Shown: positions 34,693 through 45,780 of the stretch, piece after piece
How positions within the stretch are numbered: position 1 is the first letter of the stretch
How the letters are laid out: every line of letters begins with the position of its first letter
Assembly: GCF_020536995.1 (NCBI RefSeq)
Contig: NC_068364.1
Coordinates: forward strand, 45,696,194 to 45,760,193
Reading direction: 5' to 3'
From: Dreissena polymorpha
Taxonomy: Eukaryota; Mollusca; Bivalvia; Myida; Dreissenidae
Length of the DNA: 64,000 bases
Program-made: the position numbers and the translations under genes
The notes under the pieces: generated by a model
Told to the model about the DNA's origin: nothing
The model's database searches: none
The model's input: the letters and a program-made list of their open reading frames with translations, nothing else

Positions 34693-34854
34693 GCGAGTCA
34701 TTCACCACGTGGAGTAGCTGGTCGGACTGTTCAGTGGAGTGTAGCCCGAAGATTCGGCGCACTAGAACACGAAAATGCACCGTTGTCGGTGGGTGTGTCG
34801 CCCTTGGTAACACACAGGAGACTCAGTCGTGTGCTAAGGGGGACAACTGTGGGC
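34693..34854 (+). CDS. Ig-TSP1 protein, exon 3 (thrombospondin type 1 repeat)
   Basis: This exon of exactly 54 codons is also phase 1 at both ends (CTGTCACAG| to GGGC|GTAAGT). It encodes one TSP1 repeat: the WSSWSDCSVEC tryptophan/cysteine block, the RRTRTRKC arginine ladder that stacks with the tryptophans, then GGC, QSC and DNC, giving six cysteines. With the signal peptide and Ig exon it makes a secreted or type I membrane protein. Ig followed by TSP1 recalls UNC5-like netrin receptors or matrix/immune proteins, but no transmembrane or cytoplasmic exon was found downstream, so the class is open. The gene continues beyond this exon because it ends at a donor. Confidence 0.8.
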
Positions 34855-35361
34855 GTAAGTATTGTTTCGAATGTTGAGTGCAAAACTGATGTATGAACTT
34901 AGAACTTCGGAATAAGATACAGCCTTTTTAAAATCGACCAAATTCCTATTGTGGTCAGAAATTGTTGTGGTCAGAACGAAACAAACACAAATAATTATGA
35001 TGCATGTAGTGATTTCCAGTTATAACCGAATGAGATACAATGACCATAAAACGCGTTATTTGAAGTGCTTTCATATACTCTTGTCTAAAGTTATTTATTG
35101 TTACAAATCGATTGCGGCTTATTTGCACGAATACATTCACATGTCATATTCATCATCAAAAGTTTATAAATCGATAAACAATCAACATGTGAATGACCAT
35201 AATAAGTGCGTTTGCTCGGCGCGGAAACATGAAGCAAACAATAAGTCTAGTGGTTAAGGTGTTTTAATTCTAACATAAAACGTACTGTTTTCCAGACTGT
35301 GCTAGAGTTATCTCAATAAATCTAACCGATGTTTATTTAAATGAGTACTTTTGCTGCGCTA

Positions 35362-35494
35362 CACTACGTCTAGCGCGATTTCTGAAAGTATTTGTCACGC
35401 TTGGCTGAATCACGGTGATGCCTGGCGGAAGGCAGAAATCGCGCTAGACGCAGTGTATGCTTGGCGGAAGGCAGAAATCGCGCTAGACGTAGTG
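35362..35494. repeat. Hairpin plus tandem copy around CAGAAATCGCGCTAGACG
   Basis: CGTCTAGCGCGATTTCTG (about 35367-35384) is the exact complement of CAGAAATCGCGCTAGACG at 35433-35450, and the latter is repeated in tandem at 35472-35489 within a 39-base unit (GCTTGGCGGAAGG...). The loop is about 48 bases. It may be a small foldback element. Confidence 0.65.
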
Positions 35495-36045
35495 TATTTA
35501 AACCATATTTTGTTTGCTTACTTAGGGCATACAGAAAAACTGAAAAACACACACATAGACGGACGGACACATATTGTATTGTGTTATTTACAACAGTAAT
35601 CAGTTTCCATACTAAAATTATATTTTATTTCACGCAAACAAGTATAACAACATAGCAATATACACCATATAATTGTCATTAAAGAATATAAATACAAATA
35701 AACACAGTCGACAACAAGAACACGTCTATTAAGGAGAGTATTTCTAATAACAAAATCGACTTGCATGTATTAACATACATTAGTAATTTACGAGTTTTTA
35801 TATGACACTCATTACTGGTGGAATTTACATACACATGGGTTAGTATAAAATATTCGGTGGTTTTTTTTAATCAATAGTGTTACACTACTTTATCATGGCG
35901 GTCAACAACCATCCGATGTGGGCTCGTGCAGATAATTCATAATAATAAATACGCAATAACAACGTTCAAACACCTAACGTGTGGTCTAGTTGCCCTATAT
36001 TGGCGACAGGCTCGCTCAAGCCTAACCTACTAAATCTGGTCTTTC

Positions 36046-36269
36046 TTAACCCATTTATGCCAAGCGTCTAGAAAAAAAGGCCTTGGTAAACAGCGTAGAC
36101 CCAGATGAGACGCCGCATGATGCGCTGCGCTGCGCTGTTTGCTTAATTTAGGAATTTCTGTAAGAAATATTCTATATATAGAAATACATATACTAGACAT
36201 CCCTACTTTTGGAAATAAATTTATCCAATTTAGAAGGATGGAAGAGTCCACTAGGCATAAATGGGTTAA
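36046..36269. mobile_element. piggyBac-like MITE, TTAACCCATTTATGCC ends
   Basis: The ends TTAACCCATTTATGCC and GGCATAAATGGGTTAA are perfect inverted repeats, with TTAA at both borders and little internal sequence. The TTAA target and CCC start fit piggyBac-type MITEs. It abuts or interrupts the 5' edge of the LINE that follows. Confidence 0.8.
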
Positions 36270-37735
36270 GACGTTCAGTGTACCATGCACTACAATGCGG
36301 GCACTTACAGACCAGTTTGCAAAATGTGTCTATTACTGAAACTGAAATAATCGATTTATTCAAAATTTTAATAACCAACAAAGCTGTTGGTGAAGATTTA
36401 ATCAGTCATCTTGTTCTAAAGCGTACTTGCGAGTCTATTTCAAAACCGTCATGCCGTTTGTTTAATAAATCACTACAAGAATGCACATTTCCTTCATTAT
36501 GGAAAAATGCAATTGTGATGCCCTTATTCAAAAAGGGTGACTCGAGCATACCTTCAAACTAGCGCCCAATCTGTTTATTAAGCTGTTTAGGAAAACTTAT
36601 GGAGCGTGCTGTATATAAACACTTGTATAACCATTTTATTGCACACAATTGAATTTATTGCAAAGAATCAGAATTTCTTAGAGGGCACTCAACAGTCTAC
36701 CAACTCATTGATATATTTGATCAAATAGCTTGATCTATTGATGACAAGAAACTTAATTGTATGATATTCTGCTATATATCCAAGGCGTTCGACCGTGTTT
36801 GGCATCGAGGTCGTTTATTCAAACTTAAACAAAATGGCATAAGTGGAGATATACTACAAAGGATAGAGAGTTACTTGTCTAACCGTACCCAAAAAGTATT
36901 TGTCGGCTCAGCAAAGTCGCAGTCATTAGAAGTAAATGCGGTGTACCCCATGGCTCAGTATTAGGACCGTTGTTTTTCTTGATTAACGTTAATGATATTG
37001 TAGAAAACCTTTTAAGTATTACCCGACTGTTTGCTGATGATACTTCATTATCATGTACCACATCTGTATTAGCTGATCTCGAGGGTATTTTAAATCATGA
37101 TCTATGCCTAATTAACGTATGGGCAAAGCGTTGGCTTGTTGATTTAAATCCCCAAAAAACCGAAGCTATTATATTCACAACACAAAAGAATATTCCTTTT
37201 CCCAAGTTAATGTTTGGTAACGTACCCGTAACATTTGTTGATGAACACAAACATCTCGGTCTTACGCTTAGCAGCGATGGTAAATGGAACAACCACATAA
37301 ATGATATACTGACATCCGCGTCGAAAAACCATCGGCGTTATGCGTAAAGTTAAGTAAAAACTATCAAGAAAATGTCTAAATCAAATATACTTTACACATT
37401 TGCGGCCATTATTAGAATACGCGTGTATTGTATGGGACGGCTGTACATTGTACGACAAGGAATTACTTGAAAAAATCCAAAATAAAGCCGCGCGTATTGT
37501 CTCAGGCCTAACCAGATCCGTCTCACTTAAAAACCTATACACTGAAGTTAAATGACCAAGTCTAGAAAAACGACGAAATTATCTACAACTAATTAATATC
37601 TACAAAATGCATAACGGCCAGTGTCCCAATTACCTTACTAACCTTCTCCCACCAACAGTTCATGAACAATCCTCTCGTAATCTTAGAAAAGCGGAAGACT
37701 ATACTATTTTATCAAGAAGAACTTTACCGTAATAA
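36270..37735 (+). mobile_element. Jockey/CR1-like LINE fragment (decayed RT)
   Basis: Plus-strand frames give ordered RT blocks: NKAVGEDLISHLVLK, WKNAIVMPLFKKGDSS, RPICLLSCLGKLMER, ISKAFDRVWHRG, a damaged GVP-type block, LFADDTSLSC, LNPQKTEAIIF and HKHLGLTLSSDGKWNNHI. The C-terminal region LRPLLEYACIVWDG and IQNKAARIVSGLTR follows. The reading breaks into several frames with stops near 36560, 36650, 36730, 36960 and 37345. The 5' half (endonuclease) is absent. The copy is inactive. Confidence 0.8.
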
Positions 37736-37875
37736 CTCAATGTTTTTGGACACTCGAAGTTTTCGGACTACCTTTTTTTTAGCAAAAATAATTATTTTTC
37801 GTGACTCTTAATTTTCGGACACACGAGTTTTCGTCCATAATTAATGTCTCTAAGTTTTCGGACAGTACATTTTAC
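37736..37875 (+). repeat. TTTTCGGACA motif cluster
   Basis: TTTTCGGAC or TTTTCGTCC recurs four times in about 110 bases just after the LINE C-terminal region. It may be LINE 3' sequence or a separate motif array. Confidence 0.35.
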
Positions 37876-38267
37876 AGCGCTATTTTACCAAATTTCGGTC
37901 CTGTTTTCGATATCTAATGACACTTCGATCACTGACTGACTAATGGGGTTGTTTACCTTCGGGACTTCGGTTAATAAACCATTGCCCGAGCACACTGCTT
38001 AACATATAAAACTCTGCATTAAAAGGTCGAAAACTGCCATAAAATGGACAGCCCAATTTTAATGGGCTGTACCATTGATACAAATAGAAAACTTTGCAGT
38101 GTTGGTGCGGTGCTTTAATAAAAATCTATTGGCTTAAAAATATATATACTTTACTTATTCAAAAGCGTTAAAAACGCAGTACTCAATAAAATTAATAAGC
38201 AATGTCTTGTCTAAAGCTGTAAGAAAGCGGTGTTTTTATTGGTTGACAGTATTTAAAAGCATGGCTC

Positions 38268-38398
38268 TGATTGGTTATCTCTGTCACGTCCGCGCAAACG
38301 CAAGTAGGTCAATCCGTTTTGGGATGAAAAAATTCACACAAAGAACGACCTTGACATGGCGTCTGCTCTTGCACGGACGTGACAGAGATAACCAATCA
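38268..38398. repeat. Perfect 25-bp inverted repeat, 81-base loop
   Basis: Positions 38268-38292 (starting TGATTGGTTATC) and 38374-38398 (ending GATAACCAATCA) are exact complements. ATTGGTT (CCAAT-box complement) lies in each arm and again at 38238. A short separate hairpin (ACAGCCCA/TGGGCTGT) lies near 38047-38070. Confidence 0.7.
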
Positions 38399-38399
38399 T

Positions 38400-39957
38400 A
38401 CTGTTTGCGTCTGCTCTTTTGCACTTTTAAAATGTAAACAAAGCATATGAAATAAGAAGGAATAATTACATCTATTACTACTTGTATCTGTTTGAATTTA
38501 ATATGATTGGTATATGTTATTTAAACTATTATGATGAAGTTATATTAATATTATTGTTACTATTGTTATTATTATTATAATTATATGTATGATGTTTGTG
38601 TTGAAAAGAGGAGAGGAGGAGAATAGCCCAATTTTTATAAGTATTGATGGTAAAAACACATACTATTATATGCGGTTTAATCATTTCTAGACCCATCGTT
38701 CAGTATTTACTGCAATGGGTTGTTGGAGTCTTTAAACTTTGTGATCTGTGTTTTAAATGTTAAAATCCAAATAGGATTACTTTTGTATAATGCCTATACA
38801 AAAGTAAAAGAATACACGGATGTGTAATATGTTGAGAAACAAAAACAAAATAATAATATTTAAGGATTTTCCAGATCACAAAGTGGTTTAACATTGCCAC
38901 TTTATATTTACATACATAGTAAAGTACCAGAATTAGGTGTATATTTTAAGGTTAAAATGAAATGTCATACAACAAGATCTAATCGATGGGAAAATATGCT
39001 TATTTGCGAACATTAATTAGTAGGAATGTTAGAGCCGGATTTAATAGTTCCATATGTAAAGTGAATTTGCATGTAGACATACAATTATATGGAGAAAAAA
39101 AAGAAGAAAAAAGAAAAAAAAGAAAAAAAAGATAATATATAACACATAGGGAGTATAACTCTCAAATCTATATTAATGTTGCAATTGAGTTTTTAAAGTT
39201 ATTAAGAATTGTAATGTGTATAAATTTATGTGTATGGCTCAATGTTAAACACTTGCAGACAGGGAATATAGCCGTAAAGCTCCAACGTAAGACCCTGTCT
39301 GTTTGGAACTTAAAGAGGATTTGGCTATGGAGAAGAGAAGTCCACCCAGAGTGGCGTTAAAACAATATTTAAAAGTGAGATTAGTAAAAACCCTTATATA
39401 ATAAGGGTAATGACTTACGTGTCCCCAAACGGTCACCTTTATGGGGCCACATAAAAATAATGGGTAAAACAATGTGCTTTACAGTTAAAACTGAGAAAAA
39501 ACAACTAAATTTGTACAAAAAGTACTTTATTTACAATATGTACAGTACTATTTGCATTTATATATTGAAAATACAAGTTGCCACCCTGGAGGGTTGAAAG
39601 TAGAAGAAGAGATTTTGGAAGTGTAGGCCGGTGTGAGTTGGGGACAAGCCAGCAGGGGTGATGTCACTCGGTTGAACTAAGGGAGGCAATTGTGGGGATG
39701 GAGTCTACAACGGTTGTTTCCCCAGGACCAGAGGGAGTGCACGGTAGATGAAAATAGTTTGAAAACAATTGAAGAAAAATTGAAAAAAGTATGATGTAAA
39801 ATGGTAAAAAGACCAGATATAACCTAGATGCAATAAAAGAAACACAAAAAGCTCTAATCCAACCAACATTATTATATATTGGGGATAACAAAGGAGGAAA
39901 TAGTACTAAGTACCTTGTCTGGTATGTTAAATGGCAATTAAACAGAAACATTGAGGC
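38400..39957. other. No gene seen; AT-rich, possibly LINE 3' sequence at its right part
   Basis: Holds an ATT microsatellite (about 38545-38590) and an A/G run (39095-39135). No exon is recognised. The right part could be the long 3' untranslated region of the minus-strand LINE at 40740-43187, but its end could not be fixed. Confidence 0.35.
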
Positions 39958-40225
39958 AATTTGCTATATAACATAGCAATTTAACATAAAATTAATAAAA
40001 TTTGCTATATAAAATAGCAATTTTAACAAGAATTAGTGTAATACAGAGTATAAAGTTTGCTATGATGTAGGAATAGCAGTAATAAGAAAAAAAAAAAGGC
40101 AATTTGCTATGTAAGAAAGCAGTTTCACACAAAAATAAGGAAATTTGCTACACAAAATAGCATTTTAACAAGATTTAGTGAGATACAAGGGACAAAATTG
40201 CTATGATCGAAAATTAGCAACATCA
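39958..40225. repeat. Tandem TTGCTAT/ATAGCAA hairpin units
   Basis: AATTTGCTATATAA..ATAGCAATTTTAACA and variants recur at least five times, each a small hairpin, embedded in a longer repeat of about 130 bases that includes ACAAGA.TTAGTG.AATACA. Confidence 0.55.
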
Positions 40226-40739
40226 AACATAATCGGCAATAATACCAAGGAATTAGTATTACCCTGGATAGGGCTAAATTAGGGTTTTCCATGGTTTAAG
40301 GCCCTGCACCGTGCACTCCAGTCCGACATGGCTCTTCGGGTTTGAAGGGGAAAGGGTGAGGTGTCAAAGGGGGAGAGAGGGGGTGCAATGCAGCCAACAA
40401 TCCCAGTTTACTGGACAGCCTCGTCCTTTCTTATATTATGAAATGCCATAAAATATTATATTAAGATACTGAAAAATGTAAGTGGTGGCCTAACGTCATA
40501 CTCTCATAAACAATGTTTTTAAAATAAAGAAAACCAGGTCAATCATTGGCCTGATTAGAAAGGGCGGGGTGGAACAATAAACCCATTACAACTAAAACAA
40601 AAGTGTGTAAAAGTGACACAAATCAAACACAATTACTAGATTACGTCAGATTTGCGCAACGATTACACAGTTTTTAAAAGAAAACAGTCACAAGACTGAA
40701 TAATTGGTTGGTGTTGGCTGCTCTCCCTCCCCCAATGAT

Positions 40740-43187
40740 CTAGATTTTGTCAGTTATCTGACAATCCAGAAGGTATTTGGCGAGGGCAGAGAAGACCGGG
40801 CCCCTAGCTGCTCCCTTGGGGTCTAGCACGTTGGAAAGGTTTAAAACTAGTCCATGGGAGTGCAATGCAGCTTCGAGGTGGTCCCTCTGCGCCTTATGGT
40901 TAGGACAGTGCAGCAGCATGTGGGGCGCAGTGAGGGGTTCCTGGCACCCAGGACATGCAGGGTCTACACCGAGGACATACTTTCCCGCGCCATCGGGTAA
41001 TAGGGTGGGTTCCATCCTCAGGCGCGTGATGGCTCTGTCAAGCACAATGCTTGCTGAGTATCTGTCAGGCGGCCTGAGGGTTTTCGCGGTCTGGTAAAAG
41101 AATGTCGACGGGAAGACAAATTGTCGGTCCGGAGATTCCACTCACCCACGACAAATTTCTTTGTCAGGGAGTTGATCTCAGTAGGTGCCAGGGGTTCCCC
41201 AGAATCTACGGCCCCCCTCAAGAGGCCCTCCTTGGCTTCCCTGTCGGCCTGCTCATTTCCACTGACGTTGACATGCGCTGGACACCATACTAATGTGACC
41301 TTTAAAGATTTATCTAGGCACTGTTGATAAAGTTCCAAAATGCTAGCTAAAGTATCAGGCCTAGATCTGCTATTTCTGTTTTTATTGACTCAAGAGATGA
41401 CATTGAGTCTGATAAATAGCAGTTTTAGTAGGTTTATTGACCAATATCCAGCACAAAGAGTATTTAATTGCCAAAGTTCTGCTGTAAAAATAGAGATTGT
41501 TGCTGAGCCTGTGCGTTGTTTTGGTAATATTTTTTTAAGGAATTACAAAAGAGTTGGCTACCAAACCAGAGTTAGGGATTTGGAGCCGTCAGTGTAGATT
41601 TTTAGATGCTCAGCATACATATTATTTATAAGGGAGAGAGCTTCTGACTTGATGAGTTGTGGCAAGTCAGTTTTCGTTATTTTATTAGAGAGTGATGGGT
41701 CAACATCAATGGGTCTAAGCGTTCAGGGGGGGGGGCCTGGAGGGCCTCAGGTCTGCTACAGGTACCTTGTCGAGGCCGGCATCTTCAACAAGGGCCCTAA
41801 TACTCGCACCAAATGGTAGGGCGACGTGCTTACGCTTAAGTATTTTCCCCCTGATGAAGGTGCCAGTCCCGACAAGTTTGTTAACGGGGTTTGAACCATG
41901 CCGAGACTTAGCTCTGGCCCAGAAGTTAAGGAACTGTTGTTTTCTGCGCAAGTCAAGAGGCAGCACACCGGCCTCCTCCTAAAGCAGTGCACCCGGTGGA
42001 CAGTTTAGGGCTCTCAGAGCTAACCTAAGGGCCTTGTGTTGAATGGCATCAACCATTTTTAGGGCGTTTGGCTTTGCACATGCATAGATCTGGGCTCCAT
42101 AATCTAGCTTTGGACGTATAAGGGACTTGTAGAGAGTTAGATGCTATTTTTATCTGATCCGAAACCTGTGCCTCTTAACATTCTCATTAAATTTAGGTCC
42201 ATTTCCCCCCTTTTTGCCGAATATTTGAAGTGGTGAGTAAAAGTTAACTGTTTATCTAGTACATACCTAGAAATTTCACCACTTTTCAAAAATAATTTTG
42301 TTGCCGCCTTAATTTAAGTCCAAAGAGTGCTGAATTTGGTCGCCAAATAGTACTCCTACTGTTTTGGTTGGAGAAATTTTGAATCCCCATTCAATTGCCC
42401 ATTTCCATATGGAGTTTAAGCCTGCTTGAGCCGTCTTTTGCAGGCGTAACATGTTAGACCCCTTTAACCAAGTGTCTGAATCATCGGCAAACTGGGAGAT
42501 AACCATTCCTGCGTCTTTTACGGCATCAGGTAGACCGTTTACGATGAGGAGAAACAGAGTTGGGGATAGTACGGACCCCTGGGGGGGGGGTCTGCGGTCA
42601 TTATGGCTACCTCTGATAACTCCCCATCGACCCTGACCTGGATTTTACGGCCCTCTAGGAAAGCTCCGAGGTAACGGAAATAGTATCCAGTGATTCCATA
42701 GTCAGCTAGCTTTTTTAATATGCCAAAGTCCATGTTAATTCAAAGGCGGCCTGAAGGTCCAAAAAATTGCTAATACTGATTGTCCTTGATTTTTTGCAGA
42801 AAGAATATCATGCTGTAATCTAGCTAGCTGATCTAGAGTGGTTCGCTCCTTCCTAAAGCCAGATTGGAAGGGTTTAGTATTTATTTCATTCCAATAAGTG
42901 TTCTATCTATTTTTGACCATTATTTCTAATAATTTACCTGCGTGTAATGTTAAACATATTGGACGATATGAGTTTGGATCATTTTTGTCCTTACCGGGTT
43001 TAGGAATTGGAATCACTGTGCCGCCTCCTTCCACTCGGGTGGTACCGTGCCTGTCTATATACTTGATTGAATAGGTTAAGCCAAATTTTAGAGTTATGGC
43101 TGGCATATTTTTAAACATTAAATATGCTTTTTGTCAGGCCCCCGCGTCCGTGTTGCTCTTGGTGTTAATGACCTTAATAATTCTGTT
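40740..43187 (-). mobile_element. I/Nimb-like LINE with RT and RNase H (cut by assembly gap)
   Basis: Minus-strand frames from the gap downward give VIPIPKPGKDKNDPNSYRPI (about 43000), DFGILKKLADYGITGYYFRYL (about 42700), QFADDSDTWLKGS with GFKISPTKTVGV (42506-42309), then a long spacer. An RNase H C-terminal part follows, LVWCPAHVNVSGNEQADREAK (about 41290), then CPGCQEPLTAPHMLLHC (about 40960), a CCHC-type knuckle usual after RNase H in I-type LINEs. The final frame ends at 40740. The copy has several frameshifts and its 5' half is lost in or beyond the N run. I-clade placement rests on the RNase H and tail knuckle. Confidence 0.75.
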
Positions 43188-43287
43188 NNNNNNNNNNNNN
43201 NNNNNNNNNNNNNNNNNNNNNNNNNNNNNNNNNNNNNNNNNNNNNNNNNNNNNNNNNNNNNNNNNNNNNNNNNNNNNNNNNNNNNNN
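43188..43287. other. Assembly gap (100 N)
   Basis: Exactly 100 Ns, the conventional placeholder for a gap of unknown size. Sequences on either side may not be truly adjacent. Confidence 0.99.
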
Positions 43288-43599
43288 GTTTATATTACCT
43301 GTATCACTTTAATTACACACACATATGTGTATAAGGCGCAGAGTGTATCATATGAATGCAGTTATTACACGTGTATTTATAGTTCGGTCTGTATTTAAAT
43401 GAGCGTTATTAATAAATCCATTCATGAATAATACACTAGCGCGCACGTTATTCCCACACATACTGTAGTACCATGCGGCACATTTTGCTGTTTGTTAGTC
43501 ATTGTCGTATTTTCGCGGCGGCTTTCTTTCACGACTCGAACGGTTCAGCGGTTGTGTGCACGGGTTGATGGCGGCTATTTCCTGGCGTACGATGTCATC

Positions 43600-45780
43600 G
43601 TGAGATGGAGGTAAAGCCAGCACAGGCTTGAGGTGAGAGGCGTCGCGTTAGAATTCGATCCTTATGTCGAACCGTAACCATGGAACCCTTGTGCGACACG
43701 ACACTTCCCGGAACTGGCGAAAACGGTGTGTCGAGTTTGTTTCGCACCTGCTGTTTGACAATAACCTTGTTATCTGGCCGTAACGCAGATGCTTTTGCTT
43801 TATTCCGTTATCTGCGTAGTATTTGTTTTTCTGCTTGACTTTCGTGTCCCGTTCCTCGACATATTTTCGGTTACGACTTGGCGGTACCGATAATTGCGGG
43901 AGTTTGTTTTCATTTTTCGGTTGAACATTAGTTCAAATGGTGAAATTCCAGTGCTTGGGTGCTGGGTGCTTCGGTAGTAAAAAGAAATTTGGTAAGTGCT
44001 GATTTGTAGTTTGTCCGGACGCCAGTGCTGTTTATATATTTAACTAGAGGTTTCATAAAAGCCTCTTCTGTACCGTTGGCTTTTGGGTGAATGGGTGTTA
44101 TTTTCCTGTGTTTGAACCCGAGCTGAGTGGCAAATTCTGAGAATATATGGCTGTTGAACGGCGATCCGTTGTCGGTTTTGACAACGTTTGGTATGGAAAA
44201 CTGTCCAAAGATTCTATCTAGCAATAGGATGACGGCTTGTGCAGCTACGCGGTTGAGGTTTTCGACCACTGGATATCTACAGTAATCACAAATACCTACC
44301 ATAAAGTATTCCCCAGAGGGCATTGGCCACGGAAATCAACCGAAATTTCATCCCACTGACGCTTAGGCAACGGGCTTGGCTTAACTGGTTCTTGTACTGT
44401 TTCGTTTGATGCGGACATGCAGGGTATACACTGTTTTCATTTGGCGTCTATGAGTTTGTCCATGAATGGAAACCAACAGGTTTCACGCAGCAATGATTTA
44501 CAACGGACACGACCCTGGTGACCCTCGTGTGCCAGGTTAATGACCTTATGCTGCAATGATTCTGGGATACACAATCGGGTACCACGCAATAAAATATGTC
44601 CATCTGAGAGTGATACCACGGTCAGTTCTTCGCGAACGTTTAGATAACGGCGATAGCTGTCTGTCTGCGAGCAATTTTGTTTGTCCCAAGTGTGTTAACG
44701 AATTAACGTATTTTCTGCTACGTTAACGTTGCTGTTTGAATTTTTGATCTCGGTTTGATTGTCTGGAGCAGTAGTCGGCGATCATTTGGTTTCCAGCACG
44801 GTACTTCACTTTGAAATTGAATGTGGTCAATCTTAAGCGCCATCGTTCAAGACGGGCTGACTGGATCTGCTTTGTGTTGTTAAAAATGGACTCCAGACAC
44901 CGATGATAGCTGATCAAGGTAAATGCTTTGCTAAACAAGTATAAATGGAAATGTCTGCATCCCCAAACAAAGGCAAGAGCTTCTCGTTCTGTTTGACTGT
45001 AGCGCTGTTCGACTGGGGTGAGTGACCTACTTCCGTATGCAATTATTACTGTCCTGAATAAGTATTCCAGAAACACCGACAGGACTGGCGTCTACCCATA
45101 ATTCTGTGTCCTTAGATGGATCGAAGTATGTCATCACTTGATCACTTGAAAGTGCGTTTTGAAGCTGTCTGAATGCGGTCTCTTGCTTATTTGTCCATTC
45201 AAACGCGACCATATCTTGAGTGAGGCGTCTTAATGGTTCAGATATTGTTGAGTAATCGCGGATAAATCGCGAAACATAGTTGTCATGCCGAAGAAACGAC
45301 CTGATTTCTGCTTGATTTTCGGCCCTGTTTATGTTCTGGATTGCTCGACCTTTCCTGGATCTGGAGAGATTCCAGAGTCGGAAAATATGTATCCGTAAAA
45401 TTTGAGTTTTGATTGTCCGAATTCACACATTCGTCTATTGAGGGTGAGATCCTTCTCCTGCAACTTTTGCAGAAGCGCTTCCAGATTTGTGTCGTGTTCT
45501 TGTCGTGTTTTGCCGTGCACTATTATGTCGTCACTGATATTTAACGTTTTCGTCAGAGCCTGTCGGATTTCGTTCCGGAATATTTCTGGCGCAAAGCTTA
45601 CTCCAAAGTTGAGACTTTGTTGCGCCGTAGGCCTACATGGTTAGCAAACACTGTCATATTTCTTGATTCTTCGGAGAGTTCCAGCTAGTGGAACCCCTGT
45701 ACAGATTCACTTTAGAGAACACCGTTGAGCCGTTTAATTCTGATACAGTGTCGTCGATAGTTGACGTCACATGACGTTCT
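43600..45780 (-). mobile_element. Ty3/gypsy-type LTR retroelement pol fossil
   Basis: On the minus strand the pol order is reverse transcriptase (about 45.7-45.2 kb), RNase H (about 45.2-44.7 kb), integrase zinc-binding region and integrase core (about 44.6-43.9 kb), the order used by Ty3/gypsy elements. The element is broken, with several breaks. No gag and no flanking long terminal repeats were found; the right-hand limit is vague and the gap lies just to the left. Decay suggests an old insertion. Confidence in the family is good, in the exact limits poor. Confidence 0.8.

Noticed and set aside
35296-35384. Possible fourth exon of the Ig-TSP1 gene after a TTTTCCAG acceptor
   Set aside because: Phase fits, but the read contains no domain, runs into a hairpin repeat and has no good donor.
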